Shown piece after piece: positions 35,136 to 44,043 of a stretch of 64,000 bases of DNA (its first letter is position 1; every line of letters begins with the position of its first letter). The translations under genes were made by a program, and so were the position numbers. The notes under the pieces were generated by a model. It was not told where the DNA came from. It worked only from the letters and a program-made list of their open reading frames with translations, and did no database searches. Source of the stretch: Nitrososphaerota archaeon (lineage in GTDB: Archaea; Thermoproteota; Nitrososphaeria; Nitrososphaerales; UBA183); the NCBI GenBank assembly GCA_027386095.1, contig DAHXUN010000010.1, forward strand, positions 51,463 to 115,462. The letters are read 5' to 3'.

Positions 35136-36362
35136 TTGAACGCACACGGCGCCGCAGGCTGGCTTGGATACGCCCTGGATGGGACCAGGGGCCGCGTCGG
35201 GGTCCGGGGGCTGGGAGACCGCATCCTCATCCTGGGGAGGGAGGCCGGTCCCATGGCGACTCTTTTCGCCTACGCAGGGGCCGAAGCGGGGTCGAGGCTG
35301 ACAGTCCTGGACCTCGACGGCTCGGTGTCTCAGGAGGTCCGCGGCTACTACCGCGCCCTCGACTACCGCGCAATGCTCTACGAGTCATTCCACCTTGAGG
35401 GAGAGGACGCGACCCACGGTCAACTCGTCGCCTCCGCCTACGCCGCGGCCCTGGACCTCGCATCAGAGGAGGAGGCGATCCTCTCAGCCGCCCTGCAGAG
35501 GCTCTCGGAGCAGGACGACCTCGCCACCCCCACCTCGCTGTACGACGTCCTCGGGGCGGTCGAAGGGTTCAGGGGCTACTACGTCGACAAGCTGAGGGGG
35601 AGGATCGGCGCCCTCCGCCACCTCGACGCGACCAGGGGGGAGTCCTTCGACTCACTGACGGAAGGGGGAGCACTCGTGAGCTTTGCGACGGCCCCCTACC
35701 CCCAGGCGGCCGAGCTCGCCGCAGGGCTCTACCTCGCCAAGCTCGTGTACCTCCTCTCGAGAGCCGCCTCGGGCCCCGACGCCCTTCTTGTCACAGGGGC
35801 CCACCGCCTCTTCAGGAACCTCGCCCGCCTCCAGCACTCTGGGAAGCTCCTCGCAGGGCTCCTGGAGTCTCAGATCCACCTCATCCTCTCGACCCCGCTG
35901 CCGGCTCTGTTGAGCGACCAACTCACGGACTCCATGCCAGTGAGGCTCTACTCCAGCGAGGCATGGAACCACCTCAGGACCCCAAGACAGGCCGCTGCCC
36001 TCGCGTGCTCCTACACAGTCTGCGACGACCGCTCCGGAGCATCTCTGGGTTTCGCACCCCGCTTCATAAGGTCGAAACGCGCGTCCGTTGGCCTCCCTCA
36101 GAGCACTCCGACGAGGGCAAGCCCAGAGCTCACGAGGGCGATCCTCGACGAGGTTTCAAGATATGATGCTGCAAACAGACAGTCCATTGTCTCATACCTC
36201 TCTCCCCAGTTCCTTGCGGCCGACGTCGCGGCGGAGGTGGACAGGCTCCACTCGGAAGGGTACCTCTTACTCGAGCCGAAGGAGGGCGGGGGCGGTCCGA
36301 AGATACTCTCATACACGGTGACAGAGGCGGGGAGGCGGCTCCTTCAGGGGCTGAGCATGTGA
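35136..36362 (+). CDS. Protein with degenerate P-loop-like region and C-terminal winged helix
   Basis: A 408-residue protein. The N-terminal part (I-L-I-L-G-R-E-A-G-P-M-A-T-L-F-A-Y then L-T-V-L-D-L-D-G) looks like a RecA/HerA-type fold whose Walker A Lys/Ser are missing. A Walker-B-like D-A-L-L-V-T-G-A-H-R strand comes near residue 215, and the last 80 residues look like a winged helix. It may be an inactive partner of the RadB-like protein encoded next, with which it overlaps. TTG 35136 is 27 bases after CCTTAAG. No confident family. Confidence 0.55.
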   Translation: MNAHGAAGWLGYALDGTRGRVGVRGLGDRILILGREAGPMATLFAYAGAEAGSRLTVLDLDGSVSQEVRGYYRALDYRAMLYESFHLEGEDATHGQLVASAYAAALDLASEEEAILSAALQRLSEQDDLATPTSLYDVLGAVEGFRGYYVDKLRGRIGALRHLDATRGESFDSLTEGGALVSFATAPYPQAAELAAGLYLAKLVYLLSRAASGPDALLVTGAHRLFRNLARLQHSGKLLAGLLESQIHLILSTPLPALLSDQLTDSMPVRLYSSEAWNHLRTPRQAAALACSYTVCDDRSGASLGFAPRFIRSKRASVGLPQSTPTRASPELTRAILDEVSRYDAANRQSIVSYLSPQFLAADVAAEVDRLHSEGYLLLEPKEGGGGPKILSYTVTEAGRRLLQGLSM

Positions 36363-37369
36363 TGGAACATCTCGCCACCGGCTGCTCGGCAGTTGACTCC
36401 CTGACCGACGGAGGCCTCGCCGCAGGGACCGTGACTCAGATTTTCGGTGAGAAGGCGCTGGGTAAGAGCATAATCTCCTTCCAGGCCGCCTGCTCTGTGG
36501 CCGCGGTGGGTGGGAGCGCAGTCATCCTCGACACGGAGCAGTCTTACTCGAGCTACCTCGTCCCCTACTGGCGCGAAAGGATGGCCAAAAGGTTCGGGAA
36601 GGAGCTCAACGTCGCGGAGGTGAAGCTCGAGAGGGCGCCCAAGGTGTCCCCCAGGAGGAAGCCAGTGACGAGAGGGCAGCTCATCAACGCGGTCGACGTG
36701 GCCCTCGGCCACCTCGGGGTCTCCTACACCGACGCCCATCTCGGCGCGGTGGCGGACATCTTCTCCCCGGACTTCTTCGTAGAACTCCCTCCGAAGGGGC
36801 CCTCGGTCCTCATATTCCAGACCCCGGAGGTAGTGGACCTGTTGAACCTCCACGGCATAGACGCCGCCAAGGAGGTCTCGAGCGGGGGGAGGGTGGAGCT
36901 GAAGATGAGGCAGACCCCCACCTACCAATCCGCTCTTCACCACATAATCAGGGAGACCGGGGCCAGGCTGCTGGTCTACGACTCGATTTCAGCGCCCTTC
37001 AAGGCGTCGTTCCCGAGCACCCAGGACCTGCCCGCACGGAGCGCTGGCCTCGCCATGCTCCTGGCCCACGCCCAGCGCCTCTGCGCCGACTTCGGGATCG
37101 CCGTCCTCGTCACCAGCCATGTCTCCATCGACCCCATCAACCCCTGGGACCGGATTCCCTACGGCGGGGTCATCCTCGGCCACGACGCCAAGTTCTCCCT
37201 CGAGCTCACAAAGTCCACGGCGACGAGGAACAAGGACAGGGGCCCCGAGGCGCTCAACCCCGATGAGAAGGAGGGGTGCACCAAGGCCTTCTGGGCTGCC
37301 AGGCACCCCGCCCTCGAGGAGTACACCAGGTTCGCCTATGCCCGCCAGGATGGGGAAGGATTCCACTGA
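36362..37369 (+). CDS. RadB/RecA-superfamily recombinase-like ATPase
   Basis: A 335-residue protein with T-G-C-S-A-V-D-S-L start, Walker A G-E-K-A-L-G-K-S, and Walker B L-L-V-Y-D-S-I-S; then L-A-H-A-Q-R-L and V-L-V-T-S-H-V loops as in RadA/RadB. A long insertion (about residues 85-185) separates the Walker motifs. It lacks the helix-hairpin-helix N-domain of RadA, so it is a RadB-like paralog, probably a recombination mediator. ATG overlaps the upstream TGA; its own stop overlaps the next ATG. Confidence 0.7.
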   Translation: MEHLATGCSAVDSLTDGGLAAGTVTQIFGEKALGKSIISFQAACSVAAVGGSAVILDTEQSYSSYLVPYWRERMAKRFGKELNVAEVKLERAPKVSPRRKPVTRGQLINAVDVALGHLGVSYTDAHLGAVADIFSPDFFVELPPKGPSVLIFQTPEVVDLLNLHGIDAAKEVSSGGRVELKMRQTPTYQSALHHIIRETGARLLVYDSISAPFKASFPSTQDLPARSAGLAMLLAHAQRLCADFGIAVLVTSHVSIDPINPWDRIPYGGVILGHDAKFSLELTKSTATRNKDRGPEALNPDEKEGCTKAFWAARHPALEEYTRFAYARQDGEGFH

Positions 37370-38400
37370 TGGGTTGGTTCCTCCGCATCTTGGCCGCCCT
37401 CGTCGGCATCTTCGCATTCGGCCTGGGGGCCTGGCCCGTCTCTCTCATCGTTCTGATCTATCTCGTCTATTCTCTCAGGCGCCCGAGGGCCGCCCCTCTC
37501 AGGCAGGAAGTGCTTCCGAGACCTCATCGAGCCCGGGGCCGACTCGTCCTGGGTGGGGTGCTGCTCTTGTTGTCGGTCATCGCACTGGGCGCAGGCGGAA
37601 CCCTCTCCCCCCTGGTCTTCCTCGTGGCCGGCCTGGCGGTCGTCTTCTGGCCCATCCTCCGCATTGGGGGACTAACGAGCCTGGTGGTCCCTGTGAAAGA
37701 CTCGGTCCTCCTAAGGAGCAAGGCCTTCCCGTTCCGGTGGTACACGGTAGCCGAGGTCAAGCTCGAGTCACGGGATCAGACGCGGGGGATCACCGCCATG
37801 GATGGCCGGCTCCTGGTCTTCGCCGGGAGGGCTCCATCGGCTTTCTTGATCGTCGCGGTCTGCGCCCTCAGGTACGGGCAAGCCGAGGAGAGGGTGATCA
37901 GGGACCTGCAGAGTTGCTCCAGGATGCTCTCCCAGAGAGGGGCACATCTGCTCCCGTTGGACAGCGCGGACGCCGTCCGGAGGCTGTCCCTCACTCTAGA
38001 CAGGCTCAACATGGGCACGGTCGACCTCGAGGGAGTCGCTTCCCTCCCCTTCGACGTCTTCGCGCTCAGGGCCAGAGAGGGGGTGGTCGTCTCGCATCGA
38101 GCCTTCAGGGTCTCGGCCCAAGGCGGACCGGCGTCGATACCAGCTTCGGACCTCTCCGTCCCCAGGCCACCGCTCCTCGCCGAAGTGGTGGAGAAGATAG
38201 GCGAGAAGAACGGATGGCCCGGTCCCGACGAGTACTCCACCTTCCTCGCTGCCATGGACGCGTCACGGGCGGAGCCGCTGGCGGACAAGATCAGGACCAA
38301 GGGCGAGGAGGGTGGGAAGGTGACAGTCGAGACTCCTGGCGGGGCCGAAGTCAGGCTCACGAGGGCGCAGCTGAGGGCTGTGGCCAGAATCTACAGGTGA
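37369..38400 (+). CDS. Membrane protein of unknown function
   Basis: A 343-residue protein: two to four hydrophobic helices within the first 105 residues (F-L-R-I-L-A-A-L-V-G, V-L-L-L-L-S-V-I-A-L, F-L-V-A-G-L-A-V-V-F), then a soluble domain of 240 residues with repeated strands and helices. ATG overlaps the recombinase-like stop codon (T-G-A-T-G), so it is part of the same operon. A membrane tether for a recombination or segregation activity is a guess from context only. Confidence 0.6.
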   Translation: MGWFLRILAALVGIFAFGLGAWPVSLIVLIYLVYSLRRPRAAPLRQEVLPRPHRARGRLVLGGVLLLLSVIALGAGGTLSPLVFLVAGLAVVFWPILRIGGLTSLVVPVKDSVLLRSKAFPFRWYTVAEVKLESRDQTRGITAMDGRLLVFAGRAPSAFLIVAVCALRYGQAEERVIRDLQSCSRMLSQRGAHLLPLDSADAVRRLSLTLDRLNMGTVDLEGVASLPFDVFALRAREGVVVSHRAFRVSAQGGPASIPASDLSVPRPPLLAEVVEKIGEKNGWPGPDEYSTFLAAMDASRAEPLADKIRTKGEEGGKVTVETPGGAEVRLTRAQLRAVARIYR

Positions 38401-38717
38401 GGCCGCCGGGGCCCTCACGAGGACGGCGACCGCGAAGGCGATCGGCGCCAGCCCAGTCTCCATCGAGGTGCAGCATCCCTACCAGCCAGACAATTGCGAA
38501 TGCCCAACCCTCGAGGAGGACGCTCGCCGGGTCCAAGGCCGACCGCTGGGCCCAGCCCTCCTGTCTGCTGATAATGGCCCCATGCGTTTTCCACGACTTG
38601 AACAGACCTTCGTGGAGAAGCTCCGGCGAGCTGCCCGCCTCGAAGCCTTCATAAGTCGACGCGTGTCCGAGAGCCCCGGTCGGCTTGGGGAGGATCCGGG
38701 AGAAGACGGGATCAGGG
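38401..38717. other. Spacer downstream of the recombinase-like operon
   Basis: No reading frame looks fully intact. On the minus strand a hydrophobic stretch (W-A-F-A-I-V-W-L-V-G-M-L) and, in another frame, a second one (L-A-P-I-A-F-A-V-A-V-L-V) occur next to each other, which might be a decayed small membrane protein. A TATA-like CTTCATAAG is at 38648-38656. Confidence 0.35.
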
Positions 38718-38861
38718 GTGTGCAACTGCCGCCATCTCGCCGACGCCCACGAGGTGCTCTTCAAGACAATCTACGCGACCAAGCGGGGGAGGTGCACGGT
38801 CGATGGGTGCGGTTGCCAGGCCTACGCTCGGAACCCGAATTACCACGTGGTGGGCGCCTAA
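38718..38861 (+). CDS. Small putative zinc-binding protein
   Basis: A 47-residue protein from GTG 38718 (an in-frame TTG at 38685 is an alternative). It has a C-x-C near the start, H-L-A-D-A-H, and a C-T-V-D-G-C-G-C cluster, i.e. spaced Cys/His pairs as in a small zinc ribbon, with an F-K-T-I-Y-A-T-K-R-G-R strand between. The Cys/His pattern and codon use support a real gene. Function unknown. Confidence 0.55.
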   Translation: MCNCRHLADAHEVLFKTIYATKRGRCTVDGCGCQAYARNPNYHVVGA

Positions 38862-38916
38862 CAAGTCACGGTTGGAGGGCTGGCTATCCTCGTCCCGGCC
38901 CTATGGCGGCCTCTCC

Positions 38917-39039
38917 ATGGCCGAATGGCTGCTGGGCAGCTTCTACGACCCCTCCATGTTCTGGGAGGGCGTGGATCCCATCTGGCTCGTCCATGAGCGC
39001 GTGACCTTCGGCGTAGCCGGTGCAGTGTTGGCCAGCTAG
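38917..39039 (+). CDS. Possible 40-residue peptide
   Basis: ATG 38917 to TAG 39039; starts M-A-E-W-L-L-G-S-F-Y and ends with a small hydrophobic stretch. Weak support: aromatic-rich and without a clear promoter. The remaining bases up to 39182 hold the EF-2 promoter (CTTCATAAC at 39134-39142). Confidence 0.25.
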   Translation: MAEWLLGSFYDPSMFWEGVDPIWLVHERVTFGVAGAVLAS

Positions 39040-39182
39040 TCCTTCGTGCGGCGGCGGTCGGAAGCTGGAGGTGGCAGCGCCCGGGAAGGCGGCTCCCGCC
39101 TCGCTGGGCGGGCTAGCCAGGGAGTCTACGGAAAGCTTCATAACCCGTTCCCGAATGGTCGTTTCAAGGGTCGCAAGGTATC

Positions 39183-41375
39183 ATGCCGCGTTTCAAGACC
39201 ACAGCTGAGGCTCTCAAGATAGTCCACAACAGGGAGCAGATCCGCAACCTGGGGATCATAGCCCACGTGGACCACGGGAAGACGACCACTAGCGACAGCC
39301 TGCTGGCAGCAACGGGGATGCTGTCGCCTTCTGTGGCGGGGCAGGCCCTGGCCCTGGATTACATGGAGCTCGAGCAGCAGAGGCAGATGACCATCAAGGC
39401 CGCCAACGTGACGCTCTACTATGAGAAGGATGGCACGCCCTACGTCATCAACCTCATCGATACACCTGGGCACATCGACTTCACCGGGAAGGTGACCCGC
39501 TCGCTGAGGGCCGTGGACGGCGCCATAGTGGTCGTGGATGCCGTCGAGGGGATAATGACCCAGACAGAGACGGTCACCCGCCAGGCGCTTGAGGAGAGGG
39601 TGCGCCCCGTCGTCTACATCAACAAGATTGACCGGCTCATCAAGGAGCTCCGCCTCACCCCGGAGAAGATGCAGGAGTGGCTCTTCGGCATAGTCAGAGA
39701 CTTCAACCGCCTCGTCGAGACCTACGCTGAGCCCGAATACAAGCAGAAGTGGAAGGTGTCGGTCCAGGACGCCCAGGTCGCTTTCGGCTCCTCCAAGGAC
39801 AAATGGGGCTTCAACTTCGACATGGCGAAGGCCGCGGGGATGTCCTTCAAGGACATAATCAACGCCTACACGAGCTCCACCCCCGAGGAGCTGGGCAAGA
39901 AGCTCCCGCTCCACGAAGCGCTCCTAGGCATGGTCGTCAGGCACCACCCGCCCCCCCACGTCGCCCAGGCCTACCGCATCCCCAAGATCTGGCCGCAAGG
40001 GGACCTAACCAGCGATATAGGCAAAGCCCTGCTCGCCTGCGACGAGAACGGCCCCACCGTAATGATGGTCACCAATGTGGTGGTCGACCCGGCGGCCGGC
40101 TTGGTCGCCACGGGGCGCCTCTTCTCGGGGAGCGTCACCAACGGGGATCAGATATACCTGCTCAACTCCAAGCGGGAGGGGAAAATCCAGTCCGTCCAGA
40201 TATTCATGGGCTTCCAGAGGGAGATCGTCGACTCGCTACCTGCGGGCAACATCCCGGCCCTCCTCGGCCTCGACATCAGGTCCGGGGAGACGATATCCAA
40301 CAGGAAGGACGTTGCCACCTTCGAGTCCATCCACTACGTGAGCGAGCCTGTGGTCACCGTCGCGGTGGAGGCGAAGCACCCGCGCGACCTCCCCAAGCTG
40401 GTCGAAGTCATGAGGAGGCTGAACATCGAGGACCCCAACCTGGTGGTCACCATCAACCAAGAGTCTGGAGAGACACTGATGTCAGGCATGGGGGTCCTTC
40501 ACCTCGAGATCGCCACTACCCAGATCCAGCAGGCAGGCCTCGAGATAGTCACGTCGCCGCCGATAATCAACTACAGGGAGACCATCCGCGCGAGGGCGGG
40601 GCCCATAATGTCCAGGTCTCCTAACCGCCACAACAAGATCTTCGTCGAGGTGGAGCCACTGGAGCCGGAGGTCATAGAGCTGATCCGCAACGGCACCATC
40701 GGCGAAAACGTGGAGAAGAAGGCGGTTATCAAGACACTCCGCGACCACGGCTGGGATCCGGACCAGGCGCGCAACTTCCAGGCCGTAGACGAGAGGGGAA
40801 ACGTGCTCACCGAAGTGACGAAGGGGGTCCAATTCCTGCAGGAGTCCATGGACTCCATCAGGGCGGGCTTCGACGACATCATGAAGAACGGTCCGCTCGC
40901 CTACGAGTTCACCAGGGGAGTGAAGGTGGCGCTCACCAACTTCGTCCCTCACGAGGACCCCGCCCACAGGACCTACGCCCAGCTGATGCCGGCTTCCAGG
41001 CGCGCGATACTCGGCGCTATGCTCTCTGCCAACCCCACGCTGCTCGAGCCGATACTTGGGATAGAGGTGAAGGGGCCCTCCGAGCTGATCGGTGCGGTCA
41101 CCGGGGTAATCAGCTCCAAGAGGGGCAAGCTCGTGAGGATAGACCAGAAGGAGGTCATGACGGTCGTGGAGGGTGAGATCCCCGCCGCCGAGACCTTCGA
41201 CCTCAGCGAGAAGATGAGGGGGGCAACGGCAGGCAAGGCGGTCTGGAACACCCACTTCAAGACCTGGCAGGCGGTCCCTCAGAACATGCTCTGGGGGCTG
41301 GTCACGGAGATCAGGAAGCGTAAGGGCCTCCCGCCGGATCCGCCGAAGGCCGAAGAATTCATAGACAAGGAGTAG
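39183..41375 (+). CDS. fusA: Translation elongation factor EF-2
   Basis: A 730-residue GTPase: G1 A-H-V-D-H-G-K-T-T, G3 D-T-P-G-H-I-D-F, G4 N-K-I-D-R, and the archaeal domain-IV/V features with the G-V-R-F... diphthamide-loop region near the C-terminus. Catalyses GTP-dependent ribosomal translocation. No intein is present here. TATA-like CTTCATAAC (39134-39142) leaves a short leader. Monocistronic by position. Confidence 0.96.
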   Translation: MPRFKTTAEALKIVHNREQIRNLGIIAHVDHGKTTTSDSLLAATGMLSPSVAGQALALDYMELEQQRQMTIKAANVTLYYEKDGTPYVINLIDTPGHIDFTGKVTRSLRAVDGAIVVVDAVEGIMTQTETVTRQALEERVRPVVYINKIDRLIKELRLTPEKMQEWLFGIVRDFNRLVETYAEPEYKQKWKVSVQDAQVAFGSSKDKWGFNFDMAKAAGMSFKDIINAYTSSTPEELGKKLPLHEALLGMVVRHHPPPHVAQAYRIPKIWPQGDLTSDIGKALLACDENGPTVMMVTNVVVDPAAGLVATGRLFSGSVTNGDQIYLLNSKREGKIQSVQIFMGFQREIVDSLPAGNIPALLGLDIRSGETISNRKDVATFESIHYVSEPVVTVAVEAKHPRDLPKLVEVMRRLNIEDPNLVVTINQESGETLMSGMGVLHLEIATTQIQQAGLEIVTSPPIINYRETIRARAGPIMSRSPNRHNKIFVEVEPLEPEVIELIRNGTIGENVEKKAVIKTLRDHGWDPDQARNFQAVDERGNVLTEVTKGVQFLQESMDSIRAGFDDIMKNGPLAYEFTRGVKVALTNFVPHEDPAHRTYAQLMPASRRAILGAMLSANPTLLEPILGIEVKGPSELIGAVTGVISSKRGKLVRIDQKEVMTVVEGEIPAAETFDLSEKMRGATAGKAVWNTHFKTWQAVPQNMLWGLVTEIRKRKGLPPDPPKAEEFIDKE

Positions 41376-41464
41376 GCCGTCAGGCATCCTTTAAGGGGGG
41401 TTTCGGCGGCCAGAGGGCCGGCGGCTAGAGAACGGAGATCTTATCCTACGACCTGAGGCTCGAC

Positions 41465-43852
41465 GTGGACTTCCGGAAGGCCTTCGTGAAAGGCGAAGAG
41501 ACGATCGCGGTCAAAGGCGCGGCCTCCCCGTTCTCGCTGGACTGCTCAGCCCTGGATGTCAGTTCCGTGAAGGTCGACGGAAAAGCGGCGAAGTTCAGGC
41601 ATGACAAGAAGCGGTCCAAGCTAGTCATCCCGGGGGTCCCGAGCAAGCGGTCCAGGGTGGACGTATCCTACACCAAACAAGTGTCCGACGAGGTCATATT
41701 CGGCCTCTACAAGTCGAAGTACGGCAAGGACTACATCCTGGCCACAGACCTGGAACCCGCCGAGGCGAGGACCGTCTTCCCCTGCGTCGACGAGCCCACC
41801 TACAAGGCCCATTTCAGGCTGGAGATTACCACGGACTCGGGGCTCAAGGTCATCGCCAACACCCAGGCGTCCCGGGTCGAGGACCTGGGAAGGGGGCGGA
41901 CGCGGCACGTCTTCGAAGAGACCCCCCTGATGTCGACCTACCTCTTCTTCTTCGCGATAGGGGAAATGGAGGAGACGCGGACCCGCGCCGGCGACGTCGA
42001 GGTGATCACCGCCACCCGCCCAGGCCAAGCGGAGAACTCTGCGCTCGCCCTCAGGATGGTCGCCGGGTCCGTCCACGACTTTGCGGGCTACTATGGGGTC
42101 CCATACCCGTTGAAGAAGCTCCACGTGGTCGCCCTCCCAGAGTACCACACCGGGGCCATGGAGAACTGGGGGGCAATCTCATCCCGGGAGAGCTATGCCC
42201 TTGTCACGGAGGCCGCCGCCTTCCGCCAGAAGAACAGGGGGGCCATGTCCATGGTCCACGAGGTGGCGCACCAGTGGTTCGGCGACCTGGTGACTATGAA
42301 GTGGTGGGATGACCTCTGGCTGAACGAGAGCTTCGCCACCCTCATGGGGTACAAGATGACTGACAGGCTCAGGCCCGAGTGGGACACCATGAGCATCTTT
42401 CTCATGGACGAGACCTTGGCGGCGCTCAACCTCGACGCGGTCAAGACGACTCACCCTGTGCAGGCCCACGTCAGGAAAGTCGAGGAAGCCATGCACATGT
42501 TCGACGCGGTCAGCTACAACAAGGGGGCGAGCATACTGAGGATGCTCGAATCCTATGTGGGGGAGGACGCCTTCAGGAAGGGGGTCTCAGACTACCTCAG
42601 GAAGTTCAGCTTCTCCAACGCTTCAGGCAAGGACCTCTGGGACTCCCTCGGCCGGGCCTCGAGCCTCCCGGTGGCCAAGGTCGCCAAGGAATGGCTGACC
42701 AGGCCAGGCTTCCCGGTGGTGAGGGTCCGCTCCGCAGGCAAGAAGATCCAGGTCTCTCAGAAGAGGTTTCTGATAACAGGGAGCGTTCCAGCGTCCCCCT
42801 GGCCCATCACGACGGCCGTCACCGCCGGGGGGAAGGAGCGGAGGGTGTTCTTCGACAAGAGGTCGATGACCCTCGATGTGGACCCAGACTCGGACGTCCT
42901 ACTCAACCCCGGGAGGAGCAGCTTCCACGTCACTCTCTATGACAAGAAGGGGTACCAGAGGCTGGCGGCACGCTTCGCCAAGCTGGGCGCCCACGACAGG
43001 GCGGGCCTGATCAACGACCTCTTCCTCTTCCTGCAGGCAGGAGAGATCAGCCGGGAGGAGTACTTCAGGTTCATATGTCTCTGCGGAGGAGCGCCCGACA
43101 ACGTCACCGTCCAGGTGGCTGCCGGGCAGCTCAGGCTCCTCAACGCCATCGCCTGGGACTCACCAGGGCTCCGGGGGGTCTATCCGAAGTTCTATCCGCC
43201 GCTCATGGCCAGCATCGGCGAAGAGCCCAGGGCCGGCGAGCCGGAGTACCTCGGCGCCTCCAGGGAGGACCTAACCTCGCAGTACGTGGCCGTCGACGGA
43301 GCCTACGCTGCGAAGCTGGCCCAGAAGTTCGACCGCTACCGTGACCTCGACCCGAACCTCAGGGGCGCCGTCGCCTCTGCCTATGCGATAACCCATGGGG
43401 AGAAGGCCAAGGGGCCCCTGGTGCATATGGTGAAGACCATGCAGGGGGAGGTAGACAGGGCGAAGATCTACGGGGCCCTCTGCTCCTTCAGGGACCCTTC
43501 ACTGGTCGAGGAGACCCTGGACCTGGGAATGAGCGGGGAGGTCAGCCGCTCTGACTCCGCCTACCCGATGTTGTATGGGGCCCTGAACACCGGCGCCCGG
43601 GACGTCTACTGGAAGTGGCTTACGAAGAACTACGATGCCATCTACGACATGTACGGGGGGTCTCAGCAGTTCTACCTCTATATGATGCGCCTCTTGCCAG
43701 TGTGCGGAGTCGGAAGGGAGGCCGAGGTGAAGCGGTTCCTCTCCGGCAGGAGGATGAAGCAGGGAGGCTCCAGCCTCACAAGAGCGATGGAGGGCCTCAA
43801 GAACAACTCCAGCCTCCGCCGGAGGCTCCTCGCCAAGGAGCCGCGGAACTAG
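41465..43852 (+). CDS. M1-family zinc aminopeptidase
   Basis: A protein of at least 795 residues. The exopeptidase motif G-A-M-E-N (about 230) and zinc motif H-E-V-A-H with the distal Glu in W-L-N-E-S-F (H265, H269, E288 counted from GTG 41465) are intact. It resembles tricorn-interacting factors F2/F3, which trim peptides after the proteasome. The conserved N-terminal strand S-Y-D-L-R-L-D-V lies upstream of GTG 41465 and the frame is open only back to a TAG at 41426, with no ATG, GTG or TTG; the real start may be a rare codon near 41438 or the sequence may hold an error. Confidence 0.92.
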   Translation: MDFRKAFVKGEETIAVKGAASPFSLDCSALDVSSVKVDGKAAKFRHDKKRSKLVIPGVPSKRSRVDVSYTKQVSDEVIFGLYKSKYGKDYILATDLEPAEARTVFPCVDEPTYKAHFRLEITTDSGLKVIANTQASRVEDLGRGRTRHVFEETPLMSTYLFFFAIGEMEETRTRAGDVEVITATRPGQAENSALALRMVAGSVHDFAGYYGVPYPLKKLHVVALPEYHTGAMENWGAISSRESYALVTEAAAFRQKNRGAMSMVHEVAHQWFGDLVTMKWWDDLWLNESFATLMGYKMTDRLRPEWDTMSIFLMDETLAALNLDAVKTTHPVQAHVRKVEEAMHMFDAVSYNKGASILRMLESYVGEDAFRKGVSDYLRKFSFSNASGKDLWDSLGRASSLPVAKVAKEWLTRPGFPVVRVRSAGKKIQVSQKRFLITGSVPASPWPITTAVTAGGKERRVFFDKRSMTLDVDPDSDVLLNPGRSSFHVTLYDKKGYQRLAARFAKLGAHDRAGLINDLFLFLQAGEISREEYFRFICLCGGAPDNVTVQVAAGQLRLLNAIAWDSPGLRGVYPKFYPPLMASIGEEPRAGEPEYLGASREDLTSQYVAVDGAYAAKLAQKFDRYRDLDPNLRGAVASAYAITHGEKAKGPLVHMVKTMQGEVDRAKIYGALCSFRDPSLVEETLDLGMSGEVSRSDSAYPMLYGALNTGARDVYWKWLTKNYDAIYDMYGGSQQFYLYMMRLLPVCGVGREAEVKRFLSGRRMKQGGSSLTRAMEGLKNNSSLRRRLLAKEPRN

Positions 43853-44043
43853 GCCCTGGCTGCCCTCGGAGTCTTCGAAGGAACCGGGGCCGAGGCGGTC
43901 GCGCTCCCGTGTACCGCCTGGCCGAGTCCTGTCCCCCCGAGCGACGACCCCGTTGTCCGGTGCTCTGTGCGGGGCTCCACCATGGCCGTCCTCTCCATCT
44001 CAGAACCTCCCCTTAACTAACAGCCACCCTCGTGCTTCAGGCC

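Noticed and set aside
39183..41375. Intein in EF-2
   Set aside because: The GTPase and C-terminal domains run without interruption at the normal length of 730 residues.
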